Assembly: GCF_009909195.1 (NCBI RefSeq)
Contig: NZ_JAAAMU010000003.1
Coordinates: forward strand, 62,001-126,000
Direction of reading: 5' to 3'
DNA length: 64,000 nt
DNA from: Paenibacillus sacheonensis
Lineage (GTDB): Bacteria; Bacillota; Bacilli; Paenibacillales; Paenibacillaceae
Below, piece after piece: positions 9,199-18,500 of the stretch. The stretch's first letter is position 1. Every line of letters begins with the position of its first letter. A model generated the notes under the pieces. The model saw only the letters and a list, made by a program, of their open reading frames with translations. It was not told the origin of the DNA and did no database searches. The position numbers and the translations under genes were made by a program.

Positions 9199-9315
9199 AA
9201 TTTAATCTCGAAATTACTCGGATTTTGTTGATCTTTGGCGGATATCGTGTGATTATTAGGATGTTAACCATTATTTGCATAAAATCGGAACCGGCAGCGC
9301 TTAAGGAGTGACCGA
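9199..9315 (+). promoter_or_regulatory. Possible promoter of the contractile-system operon
   Basis: This AT-richer gap contains TTGTTG (9225-9230), a 17-nt spacer and TGTGAT (9248-9253), a modest sigma-A-like match. No SigB-type GTTT/GGGTA pair is visible. The gap also holds GGAG ahead of the ATG at 9316. A promoter here would separate the structural operon from the partner-switching operon, but read-through from upstream is equally possible. Confidence 0.3.
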
Positions 9316-11526
9316 ATGACGGATATACAGAGGGCGTACAAGGACCCTTCGGACCATCTTTCCGATGAGCTGAAGCGACTGGATATCCGCTTGGAATCGG
9401 AAGCCTTGCATATGAATGCGGCTCCGCAATCGGAGCTGCCGTTCAACGAGTTCCCCGGCTTGTTCGTCAATGCGTCGGAAGCCAAATCGTTCCTTGGCGA
9501 CGACAACAACGGATTCGCTTACACCTACGAGCAGGCCGAACGGCTTCAAGCCGTCGAAGCCCGTCTGGAAGCCAGACTGCAAGCGACGGAACGACAGGGC
9601 ATCCGGCTGCCGCTCGTCGCCCTTCGCAGGCGATTCGGCTTGGGCGAACTCGAGTCTCGTTGCCTGATCGCCGCGGTCGCTCCCCATGCCGGACGACCTT
9701 ACGACAAGGTTTACGGTTATCTGCAGGGGGACTACGTCAGTCCGTACTTGTCCATTGATCTTATGCTTCGCCTATGCGGCGACGACGCGGCAGAGCGCAG
9801 ATCGATCATCCGGCTGCTGTCCGAAGGCTCCTCCTTCCGCGACGATTTCTTCGACGCGCGGGACGATCGCGCCCAAGCTCCTGCTTCGTCTTTGCTCTCG
9901 CGAGCGGTTCGGCTCAAGGATCGCATGGTCCATTATCTTCTCGGCATGGCATGGAAGGAGAACGGACCGCTGGCTCGCGTTCGGTTCTATCCTTCATCCG
10001 AAGCATCCCTGCCGCCGATCTTGCTTCATGAGGAACTCCAGAAGCGCGTGAACGACTACGTTCTGCAGAGAAGAGGGCGGGAAACCGCTGCGGCGCTAAT
10101 GATTCACGGGCCCTCGGGGAGCGGCAAAACGTATCTTGCGCGGCAAGCTTGCGCGGCGCTCGGGCAGTCGCTCTTGGAGTGGGATCTGCGGGACGCCCCG
10201 GAAGAAGAACGGCCTTTTATCGAAGCTATTGATCGTTTGCTGGTTGAAGCCAAGCTGTCGGAAGCGATTCCGGCTTTCGATCATTTGCATATCTTACAAC
10301 GTCCTCGTTCGGATAGAACGACCGAAGACAGACGATTGGAACGTTTGATGGAACGGCTTGACGCCTGCAAGCAGCTTCTCTTCCTCTTCAGCGAGGAAGA
10401 AGTCAAACCCGTCATCGCTCTCGTCCATATGGTTGCGATTCACATCCCGCTCGGCACGCCCGACATCGGCGAACGAAAGCGACTGTGGCAATCGTTGGCG
10501 AAGCCCGACATGCGTTTATCGTCGGAAGCGGCGGAAACGTTAGCCGGGAAGTTTCAGTTCACCCCGGGAAAGATCGCGGCCGCGATCGACGACGTGCGCA
10601 AGTCCGCCGAATGGCGGTCGCCGGGCAAGGGGGATAGCTCCGTCGGCCAAGCCTCGCCGTTGCTGCATCGGGCGGCGTACCAGCTGATCAGCCATGGGCT
10701 GAAGGAGAAAGCGGCGAAGCTGGAACCGAGATTCGGCTGGGAGGATCTCATCCTTCCGCCCGACACGGAGCAATTGCTCCGCCAGGCCTGCGACAGAGTG
10801 AAGTACCGTCATCAGGTGCTCCACGAGTGGGGATTCGAAGGAAAGCTGCCATACGGCAAAGGCATCAGCATGCTCTTCACGGGACCTCCGGGAACGGGCA
10901 AGACGATGTCGGCGATGGTCCTTGCCAAGGAGATGGACTCGGAGCTCTATCGCGTCGATCTGTCCAGAGTGGTCAGCAAGTACATCGGCGAGACGGAGAA
11001 GAATTTAAGCGACATCTTCGATCAAGCCAAGCTTAGCGGAGCCATTCTGTTCTTCGACGAAGCGGATGCGCTGTTCGGGAAGCGCTCCGAGGTGAAGGAT
11101 TCCCACGATAAGCATGCCAACATGGAGACCGCGTACCTCCTTCAGAAGATGGAAGAATACGACGGCCTGACGATTATGGCGACGAACTTCGCGCAGAATC
11201 TGGACGATGCTTTCACGAGGCGGATCCCCTTCATCATCAAATACCCGTTCCCCGACGCGACCCAGCGAGAACAACTGTGGCGCGCTACGTTTCCCAAGAA
11301 ACTGCCGGTCGCGGAGATCGATTACGCCTTTCTCTCCCAGACGCTCGAGCTGGCCGGCGGTCCGATCAAGAACATCGTCGTCACCGCGGCGTTCCTGGCG
11401 GCCAGGGAAGGCGTGCCGGTCTCGATGAAGCAAATCATCGGAGGAGTCGTCCAAGAGTACAAGAAAACGGGAAAAGTGTTGTTAAAAGACCGTTTAGGCG
11501 TTTACGCCGACTATTGGAAGGGGTGA
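9316..11526 (+). CDS. eCIS-associated AAA+ ATPase (Afp15/Pvc15-like)
   Basis: A 736-residue protein with two P-loops. The first, GPSGSGKT (about residue 263), sits in a degenerate AAA module without a clear Walker B. The second, GPPGTGKT (about 523), is followed by Walker B ILFFDEADALFGKR (about 577) and a sensor/arginine-finger stretch, NLDDAFTRRIPF. This architecture is typical of the ATPase in Afp/PVC-type injection systems, which is needed for particle assembly. It starts behind AAGGAG at 9316 and ends 5 nt before the DUF4255 gene, the usual Afp15-Afp16 pairing, although here the pair opens the cluster instead of closing it. Confidence 0.92.
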   Translation: MTDIQRAYKDPSDHLSDELKRLDIRLESEALHMNAAPQSELPFNEFPGLFVNASEAKSFLGDDNNGFAYTYEQAERLQAVEARLEARLQATERQGIRLPLVALRRRFGLGELESRCLIAAVAPHAGRPYDKVYGYLQGDYVSPYLSIDLMLRLCGDDAAERRSIIRLLSEGSSFRDDFFDARDDRAQAPASSLLSRAVRLKDRMVHYLLGMAWKENGPLARVRFYPSSEASLPPILLHEELQKRVNDYVLQRRGRETAAALMIHGPSGSGKTYLARQACAALGQSLLEWDLRDAPEEERPFIEAIDRLLVEAKLSEAIPAFDHLHILQRPRSDRTTEDRRLERLMERLDACKQLLFLFSEEEVKPVIALVHMVAIHIPLGTPDIGERKRLWQSLAKPDMRLSSEAAETLAGKFQFTPGKIAAAIDDVRKSAEWRSPGKGDSSVGQASPLLHRAAYQLISHGLKEKAAKLEPRFGWEDLILPPDTEQLLRQACDRVKYRHQVLHEWGFEGKLPYGKGISMLFTGPPGTGKTMSAMVLAKEMDSELYRVDLSRVVSKYIGETEKNLSDIFDQAKLSGAILFFDEADALFGKRSEVKDSHDKHANMETAYLLQKMEEYDGLTIMATNFAQNLDDAFTRRIPFIIKYPFPDATQREQLWRATFPKKLPVAEIDYAFLSQTLELAGGPIKNIVVTAAFLAAREGVPVSMKQIIGGVVQEYKKTGKVLLKDRLGVYADYWKG

Positions 11527-11531
11527 GAACG

Positions 11532-12098
11532 ATGGCTGACTACACGGTAATCTCAGACATAGGTTTATCCTTGGTCAAGGTGCTGCGGGAAGCTCTGGTG
11601 CCGGAGCTGATCGCGCACCCGGACGGAGTGGGGCTTGCCCATCCGCATGACAAGGGCGATATGAATCTTAGTCTGTACTTATATCAGATTACGGAAAATC
11701 CCGATTTTCGCAGCAACGAGCTCATCGATCAAGGAGGAACACTCCGTTATCCCTCGATCGCGCTGGACCTGTCTTACTTGATTACCGCGCATTCCGCTTC
11801 CGATGTGCTGACAAGGGCCATCGACGAGCATCGCATCATCGGAAGGACCTTGCAGACGCTTCATGATCATAACACGTTGAGAGGCGACGATTTGGTAGGG
11901 GCTCTTGCCGGATCGGACGGGGTCTTCCGCCTCGCCAAGGAAGAGATCCCTCTGGACGTGGCGATCAGCCTGTTCCCCGACGTGCCGTACAAGCTTTCGC
12001 TTAACTACCGGATCGGACCGATCTATGTGGATTCGAATCGCTTGAAACCGGTGGGACGCGTACGCGAGCGCCATGTCAAGCTGAATCAAAAGCAATGA
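11532..12098 (+). CDS. DUF4255 tail terminator/cap protein (Afp16-like)
   Basis: A 188-residue protein starting MADYTVISDIGLSLVKVLRE, with the family signature of a phage-tail-terminator-like fold (KGDMNLSLYLYQITENPDFR, LRYPSIALDLSYLITAHS). DUF4255 proteins cap the distal end of the sheath and tube in eCIS particles. The ATG at 11532 is preceded by GGGGTGAGAA, five bases after the ATPase stop. An in-frame open stretch upstream lies inside the ATPase gene and is not part of this protein. Confidence 0.9.
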   Translation: MADYTVISDIGLSLVKVLREALVPELIAHPDGVGLAHPHDKGDMNLSLYLYQITENPDFRSNELIDQGGTLRYPSIALDLSYLITAHSASDVLTRAIDEHRIIGRTLQTLHDHNTLRGDDLVGALAGSDGVFRLAKEEIPLDVAISLFPDVPYKLSLNYRIGPIYVDSNRLKPVGRVRERHVKLNQKQ

Positions 12099-12221
12099 AA
12101 CGCGTAGCAGCGACCGATTCGATTACCGAATGGGTCTTGCATATTTACAATCCGAAGGGAGGAACCGATATACTCGCAGGTTAACAGGAACTTTTGCTGC
12201 GTGGAATATCGGGTAATCAAA

Positions 12222-13907
12222 ATGGCTGAGTATCTATCACCAGGCGTTTATGTAGAAGAATTCGACAGCGCGGGGCAACCCCTCTCCGGCGTAAGCTCCA
12301 GCACGGCGGGGTTCATCGGCATTGCCGAACGCGGTCCCGTTGAAGGCTTGCCGGTGCTGGTCACGGGCATGAACGACTTCAAGAGGAACTACGGCGGATA
12401 TCTATCGGACAACCAGTTCGGCGCCTACCGGTTCTTGGCGTACGCGGTTGAACAGTTCTTCGTCAACGGCGGTTCGCGCGCGTACATCATGCGCGCTACT
12501 CCCTCGGATGCCGCCGTGGCTGCAAGCGAGGACGATCTCTTCGCGGTAACGGCGAAGAATCCCGGCGCATGGGGCAACGCGGTCGAAGTGTTCATCGAGC
12601 CTTCGAGCAAGGTCAAGACGCAAATTTTCGAAGTTATTGGCGCCGGCAAGTATCGCGTGAAGAACGCGTCGGGCTTCCATGAGGGCGATTCTGTTACCTT
12701 CACGGACGGCGAGAAGCGGACAAGCACGACCATCGTGCTCATTAAAGACAACGTCATCGAATTAGCCGACGATCTTGGCACGGACGTCGTCGACAACGGC
12801 TTGCTTCCGGTTAAAGTGCTCGCGGCCAGCGACTTCTCCTTGTATGTCGCTTATGGGGACGAGTCGGAACTGTACGAGAACTGCTCGTTCAACGCCAACG
12901 CGGCAAGTTATGTCGACAAGGTGACTTCGAGATCGGCATTGCTGACCATCGTAGCAGCCAAGGATGCGAGCATCGCCGCATTGTTCGCCGAAGGCAGCAA
13001 GTACGCGATCGCCCTCTCCGGCGGCTCCGACGGCACGCAAGGCGGCATCAGCGCTTCGGATTACATCGGCGAAGACAACGGGCCGGGCAAACGTACGGGC
13101 ATTCAAGCGTTCGTCGATAACGATCAAGTCAGCATTATGTCCATCCCGGGCGTAACCGAGCCTAACGTTCAATTGTCGCTCGTTGCGCATTGCGAGAACT
13201 TGGGCAGCCGATTTGCCATTCTCGATATTCCGAGAGAGAAGACGAAGGTTTCCGACGTGCTCACTCACCGAGATATCTTCGATTCCAGCTATGCCGCTAT
13301 GTATAATCCATGGCTTCAAGTGTTCGATCCGCTGGAGAAACGCAACATCTTCGTTCCTCCGTCCGGCACGGTCGCGGGCGTCTACGCGCGCAGCGACAAT
13401 ACGCGCGGCGTGGAGAAAGCCCCAGCCAACGAAGTCGTGCGCGGCGTAACCGGACTTGACGTGCAGTACAATAAAGGCGAACAAGATATCCTTAACCCAA
13501 AAGGCGTAAATCTAATCAGAAGCTTCTCCGGACAAGGCATTCGCATCTGGGGCGCAAGAACGACTTCTTCCAATGCGTTGTGGAAGTACATCAACATTCG
13601 CCGCTTGTTTATCTTCGTGGAAGAATCGATCAAATCGGGCACGAATTGGGTCGTCTTCGAACCGAACGACGAGCGTCTGTGGGCTCGCGTGCAGCGCACG
13701 ATCGACGCGTTCCTGACGCGCGTGTGGCGCGGCGGCGCTTTGGTGGGTTCGTCACCGTCGGAAGCCTTCTTCATCGATATCAGCGCGAACACGATGACCC
13801 AGGACGATATCGACAACGGCCGACTGATCTGCGTGATCGGCATCGCGCCGGTCAAGCCGGCGGAATTCGTCATTTTCCGCATTACTCAGAAGACTAACGA
13901 GCAATAA
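12222..13907 (+). CDS. Contractile sheath protein
   Basis: 561 residues starting MAEYLSPGVYVEEFDS, the hallmark N-terminus of phage and eCIS tail sheaths. The conserved C-terminal domain is present (FSGQGIRIWGARTT, KYINIRRLFIFVEESI, NDERLWARVQRTIDAFL). The sheath wraps the inner tube and contracts to drive it through a membrane. Afp and PVC carry three sheath paralogues; only this one is seen here, so a simple homopolymeric sheath is likely. A GTG at 12201 would add seven residues but breaks the canonical start. A 123-nt gap separates it from DUF4255. Confidence 0.96.
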   Translation: MAEYLSPGVYVEEFDSAGQPLSGVSSSTAGFIGIAERGPVEGLPVLVTGMNDFKRNYGGYLSDNQFGAYRFLAYAVEQFFVNGGSRAYIMRATPSDAAVAASEDDLFAVTAKNPGAWGNAVEVFIEPSSKVKTQIFEVIGAGKYRVKNASGFHEGDSVTFTDGEKRTSTTIVLIKDNVIELADDLGTDVVDNGLLPVKVLAASDFSLYVAYGDESELYENCSFNANAASYVDKVTSRSALLTIVAAKDASIAALFAEGSKYAIALSGGSDGTQGGISASDYIGEDNGPGKRTGIQAFVDNDQVSIMSIPGVTEPNVQLSLVAHCENLGSRFAILDIPREKTKVSDVLTHRDIFDSSYAAMYNPWLQVFDPLEKRNIFVPPSGTVAGVYARSDNTRGVEKAPANEVVRGVTGLDVQYNKGEQDILNPKGVNLIRSFSGQGIRIWGARTTSSNALWKYINIRRLFIFVEESIKSGTNWVVFEPNDERLWARVQRTIDAFLTRVWRGGALVGSSPSEAFFIDISANTMTQDDIDNGRLICVIGIAPVKPAEFVIFRITQKTNEQ

Positions 13908-13961
13908 TGGCCTCATAGCATAACCCTTATTCTAATTGTGACAGGAGAGGACGATTAAACG

Positions 13962-14399
13962 ATGGCAGGCGAACGCAATGATCCATATCGCAAGTTTCGA
14001 TTTCGTGTAGAAGTAGAAGGGATTGAGCAAGCCGGTTTCAGCGAAGTCTCCGGTTTCGATGCTTCCCTCGATGTAATCGAGTACCGGGAAGGCACCGATA
14101 CGATTACGCCCCGCAAGCTTCCCGGCCTGGCGAAGTACGGCAACATCTCCTTGAAATGGGGAGCGACGGAAGCCATGGATTTGTTCGAATGGATTCAAGA
14201 GTGCATCGTCGAGGGCGCGATCGAGCGCAAGACGGTCACGATTATCGCGATCGACGAAGAAGGCGAAGACGTTGCCACGTGGCAAATCATGGAAGCGTGG
14301 CCGACGAAGTACACGGCTCCGGACTTCAATGCGACGGCATCCGAAGTGGCGATCGAGCTGCTCGAGCTGGCGCATGAAGGCATGCTGAGAACACAATAA
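13962..14399 (+). CDS. Inner tube protein (gp19/Afp1-like)
   Basis: 145 residues of the T4 gp19/Hcp-like tube family: FRFRVEVEGIEQAGFSEVSG at the start and WQIMEAWPTKYTAPDFNATASE near the end. It polymerises into the rigid tube inside the sheath and should be the most abundant component together with the sheath. It starts behind AGGAGAGGACG, 54 nt after the sheath gene. A hairpin terminator follows immediately, setting sheath and tube apart from the rest of the operon. A second, more divergent tube protein is encoded at 15109. Confidence 0.95.
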   Translation: MAGERNDPYRKFRFRVEVEGIEQAGFSEVSGFDASLDVIEYREGTDTITPRKLPGLAKYGNISLKWGATEAMDLFEWIQECIVEGAIERKTVTIIAIDEEGEDVATWQIMEAWPTKYTAPDFNATASEVAIELLELAHEGMLRTQ

Positions 14400-14412
14400 T
14401 AATCGCTTGATG

Positions 14413-14456
14413 CTGAGGAACAACAGTCCATTTTGTTGTTCCTTAGTTGTTATTCT
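14413..14456 (+). terminator. Intra-operon hairpin terminator after sheath and tube
   Basis: AGGAACAACA (16-25 past 14400) pairs perfectly with TGTTGTTCCT (34-43). Three more flanking pairs (one G-U) give a 13-bp stem with an 8-nt loop, followed by TTGTTATTCT. The weak U tract suggests partial termination, which would yield excess sheath and tube over baseplate transcripts. Confidence 0.7.
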
Positions 14457-14527
14457 AATCCCGTCTGGAAAAGTTAAACAATTAGCGGCGGGAAACGACC
14501 GATCACGAATATTTGAGGAGGGGCATG

Positions 14528-14905
14528 ATGTCTTTCAAGACAGAATACGAATTCGAATTGCCAAGAGGATACGTGGACGAGAACGGCAATCTCCACCGCA
14601 GGGGCACGATGCGTCTTGCGACCGCGGCCGACGAAATTCTTCCGATGAGGGATCAGCGCGTTCAACAAAATCCCGGTTACTTGACGATCATTCTGCTGGC
14701 CCGCGTCGTAACGAAGCTGGGCGATCTGCGCGCGGTCGATACGAAAACGATCGAGAAGCTGTTCACGGCGGATCTCGCTTTCCTGCAGAATCTGTATCGC
14801 GAGGTCAACGAGACGGAGAAGCTCACGGTAAAGGCCATGTGTCCGAAATGCGAGCATGAGCACGAGGTCGATATTTCTTTTTTGTCCGAGATGGAAGGGG
14901 CTTAA
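14528..14905 (+). CDS. Tail assembly chaperone (phage E/gp41-like)
   Basis: 125 residues, starting MSFKTEYEFELPRGY behind GAGGAGG. The body resembles the phage tail assembly chaperone family of P2 gpE and Mu gp41: RGTMRLATAADEILPMRD, then a helical segment NPGYLTIILLARVVTKLGDL. Near the C-terminus CPKCEHEHE may bind a metal. Such proteins coat the tape measure during tube growth. The last codons contain T TTT TTG, where a -1 shift would join this frame to the DUF6760 frame, giving a 191-residue fusion beside the 125-residue form. The exact family membership is inferred from position and sequence style. Confidence 0.75.
   Translation: MSFKTEYEFELPRGYVDENGNLHRRGTMRLATAADEILPMRDQRVQQNPGYLTIILLARVVTKLGDLRAVDTKTIEKLFTADLAFLQNLYREVNETEKLTVKAMCPKCEHEHEVDISFLSEMEGA
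14878..14884 (+). other. Putative programmed -1 ribosomal frameshift site
   Basis: The heptamer T TTT TTG is in the correct register (codons TCT TTT TTG of the chaperone gene). The -1 frame is open from the stop at 14857-14859 to the TGA at 15100-15102 and contains no ATG, GTG or TTG before the DUF6760 sequence begins. The palindrome GGCTTAAGCC (14899-14908) lies 14 nt downstream and may add structure. Phage P2 uses this same heptamer for E/E'. Confidence 0.65.
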
Positions 14906-14907
14906 GC

Positions 14908-15102
14908 CTGTACCCGGAAGAGAAGCTTTACGAGGAGACGGGATTTATAGCTTACTACTTCCATTGGACGCATGACGAGATTATGAACATGGAGCATAAG
15001 GAACGGCGCAAGTGGTGCGAGGAAATTTCAAGAATCAACCGGAAGACGAATGACGAGCCTGCCGCGAAGAACAATCCGTTCGACGTGTTCAAGAAGAGGT
15101 GA
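14908..15102 (+). CDS. DUF6760 protein (Afp6-like position), probable frameshift extension
   Basis: A frame of 64 codons reading LYPEEKLYEETGFIAYYFHW and then HDEIMNMEHKERRKWCEEIS, which fits the small DUF6760 proteins found next to eCIS tube genes. No standard start codon exists in this frame. Either CTG at 14908 is used (GGAAGGGG lies 7 nt upstream) or, more attractive to me, the segment is made as the C-terminal part of a -1 frameshift product of the preceding chaperone gene. It ends 6 nt before the second tube gene. It is too short for many gene callers and could be missed. Confidence 0.75.
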   Translation: MYPEEKLYEETGFIAYYFHWTHDEIMNMEHKERRKWCEEISRINRKTNDEPAAKNNPFDVFKKR

Positions 15103-15108
15103 TAGGCA

Positions 15109-15552
15109 GTGGCGAATAAATCGGATCAAGCGAGAGCATACGTCGTCGGGGCGTATCGCTTCATGGTGGAATTGGACGGAATGCTGGTCGCCGGATTTTC
15201 CGAGGTGAGCGGGTTGAATTCGGAGCTCGAGCTTCAAGAAGTGGCCGAAGGCGGACTTAATCAATATACGCATCGGCTGCCGGGCAGGGTCAGGCTGGAG
15301 CCATTGGTTCTCAAGCGCGGGATGACCACGACCAACGAGCTTTGGAGCTGGTACTCGGACGTAATGAGAGGCGTAATCCAGCGCAAGAGCGGGTCGATCA
15401 TACTCTATAACGAGAAGGACCAAGAATTTCGCCGTTGGAATTTCTACGATGCTTATCCGACCAAGTGGAGCGGGGCGGACTTGAGGGCATCCAGCAGCGA
15501 GATCGCGGTCGAATACGTCGAACTCACGCATAACGGCTTTAAGGCCAGGTAG
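15109..15552 (+). CDS. Second tube protein (Afp5-like tube initiator)
   Basis: 147 residues of the gp19 tube family: YRFMVELDGMLVAGFSEVSG and NFYDAYPTKWSGADLRASSS parallel the main tube protein but are clearly diverged. In Afp/PVC particles the corresponding protein forms the first tube ring, joining the spike and LysM adaptor to the main tube. The GTG at 15109 follows AAGAGGTGATAG. It lies directly after the DUF6760 frame and 20 nt before the very large low-complexity gene. Confidence 0.92.
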   Translation: MANKSDQARAYVVGAYRFMVELDGMLVAGFSEVSGLNSELELQEVAEGGLNQYTHRLPGRVRLEPLVLKRGMTTTNELWSWYSDVMRGVIQRKSGSIILYNEKDQEFRRWNFYDAYPTKWSGADLRASSSEIAVEYVELTHNGFKAR

Positions 15553-15572
15553 TCGGAGAGGGGGAATTGAGG

Positions 15573-18500
15573 ATGCGGTCCATTCGGCTTTCCGATGCGA
15601 ATTTTGCTGACAACGTGATAGGGAAGTTCGGTTGGTCCATCGGACAGTCCTCGAACCGCCCGGGCATGATGGTGCATCGAACGGAGAGCAGGCCGGGCTC
15701 CTTCGCGGCCGCGCCGCTCCATGTCGACGTGCACATTCGGCAGATTCGATCCATGCTGCAGATGCATAGCCTTAACGTGAAGCAAACGATCGAACAGCGG
15801 ATGATGGCCGAGAACCGGATTACCGAGCGCCTGATCCTAAGGGAAATCAGGGAGATCGTCGTGCCGGGGCAAGCGACGAGAAGCGAGCGTCAAGCGGAAA
15901 TCCGGTCGGCGCAGATCAAGAATGACCGTATGGAGCGGCTAACGGAGCGTTCTACGGATCGGTCGGCGGATCGAACGGGGCTGCTTCCTGCACAGGAGTC
16001 TATTGAGCGACAGATCGAACGCCAGATTGAGCGTCAGATCGATAGTCAGATTGTACATCGTGCCGAGCTTCGGCCGGATGCTCCCTTGGAACGTCATGTC
16101 GAGCGCCAGGCGGAGCGGTCAGCGCCACCCGAAGGACGCGTTTCGGATGCCGGGATGTCGAGAGATATGCGGGAGAACCCGAAGTCCGAAACGGATAAGA
16201 AGGCGCAACCGGATTCGAAACGGCAAGCCGGGCTGCCGGAACGGCAAGTTCGAGACAACGATCGTCAAGCAGAACGTCAAGGCAAGCGTAGCGTAAACGA
16301 TCACGCCGAGCGGGAAGTCGAGCAGCAAGTCGAGCGTCGGATCGAACAGCAAGTCGAACGTCAGGTCGAAGAGCAAGTCGAGCGTCAGGTAGAGCGGCAA
16401 GTCGAACGTCAAATCGAAGAGCAAGTCGAACGTCAGGTCGAGCGGCAAGTCGAGCGTCAGGTCGAAGAGCAAGTCGAGCGTCAGGTCGAGCGGCAAGTCG
16501 AACGTCAGGTCGAACGTCGGATTGAGCAGCAAATCGAGCTCGAAATCGAGAAGCGACTGCGGCAAGCGGATCCGCTTGACGAGCAGCGTGCATTTGGGAA
16601 TGCGGCGCGGGACCCTCGCCTTCAGAGGGCCGGAGGTACGACTAGCCCCTCGCAGGTTCGAGATCGGTCCACCGGTAGATGGTTGCCCATCGTCCGCGAG
16701 CTGCGTAGCAAATATACTGAAGCGTTCTATTCGTCATCGTTGCCGAGGGCATTCCTTGCCCAACGCGAAATAGCCGTTACGCTTCAACGAATTAACCAAT
16801 CGATTCGAATGCAAACATGGCGGACCCAGCCCGAGACACAACCGCTGAGCTCCCCTGAATATAGAACGCTTTCCGGTCTCGCTATCGTTCATCGACAGCT
16901 CCCGTCGTTACAGCAAACCATGCTGCAAAGAAGAGCCGAGATAGAAGAGATGAGGCAATGGATTTCGAATATGCGCGATACGGCGCAATACGGCAGCAGC
17001 AAGCCCGCGTCATCCGGGAAGTTGGAGAAGGCTGCCGAATTAATCGGCAACGCCGACAAGAGTTCTCGTCGATCCGTCAATCGGGGCGTGCCGGATTCCC
17101 ATCCCGTGCAAGCTTTGATCCAGCGCTTGCTGCCGGCAGCGGTACAATCGGCGCTGGGGCTTCAGCCAAGCCAAAGGCCTAACGAATTCATCAATCGTGC
17201 TATTTTGCATCGGAGCAGCCCGAGTATTCAACTCAGGAACGCTTCGGGTTCTTGGCGAGTAACGGAGAAGATCGTTCGCGAAATTCGAGAAAATAGAGCG
17301 GTCATCGACGCCGTCAACGGTGCGGCCGTAAAGCCGAGCGAAACAGCTCAACCAGACAGGCCAGGGAGTTCAATCCCGCGGCCGGGAGAAGCGCTTGCCC
17401 GACAGACGGCCAGGCTTCGGGCGGCAGAATCGGATGCAGGGCCAGAGGCTGTTCGGGAAATTCGTCGCACCGGAACGCGGGATAGGAACGAGAGCGGTGA
17501 GATTGTTCATGTACAAGCCGAGAATCGCGCCTATCTAACGGAGAGGCTCGTGCGGCATTTGCGACAGGAACAACGGATGTACGAGCATCACCTCCAACAG
17601 CCAACGATCGTTGTTGGGAACGCGGCGAAGAACAAATGGCTGACGCGGGCAAGCGTCTCTCGTTTCGACGGGAATCGCAGCGGTTCCCGCAGCAATGGCA
17701 TGATTCACGGCAATCCTGTCTTGAGGCGAGGCAACAATAACGCCTTGCCAAGCGATAAGGCCATCGACATAAGCCGCCAGACCGGCGGCAACGTGTCGGC
17801 GAGCATGGCCGTACAGCCGATCCGGGCACTTAGGCTTCCAAGCCAACCCGATCATGCGAGCCCTGAACGGACGATAGCCATGGCCCATGTCGGTGCCAAT
17901 GAGAAGCTTATCGTTCCAGCGAGTTCTATCCAACCGGATCGACTCGGCAGACGTTCCGATCCGATGAACGTGGTCCAACGATTAAACGCGAACAAGACGA
18001 CCACCATTCGTCAAGTCGACCGTGTGAATAACGTAAGCAATTATTTCGTTAACCATACCTTCACGAGTACGATGACCAATAAAATTGCCGGTAATGCTAC
18101 CCAGAGAGTTACCGACAGAAATACCAGCATAAATACCCGCAGAGATACGAGCAGCGAAATCAATAAAAATATAGCAAGAGATACCAACAGAATTACCGCA
18201 ACAAATGCCAATCGGGATATCGCCGTTCCAGTCCACCCAAGTAATCGCGTTACCAACGAAAACCAAGCCAATCAAGTCATTAGTCATCTCAGCAACAACA
18301 TTAACAAAAACAGCAACAACTACATCAAAAACATCAAAAACATCAACAACACTATCAACAATAATCTCAGCAAGATCAACAACGCCACCGGTAACATCAT
18401 CAGCAACATCGCCAGTACCATCAACAATGCTGCCGGAAACATCATCAACAACGCTACCAATAACATCATCAACAATGCTGCCGGTAATATCATCAGCAAC

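Noticed and set aside
16307..16550. CRISPR-like array
   Set aside because: The repeats are contiguous 12-nt units with no spacers, they keep the reading frame, and no cas genes are present.
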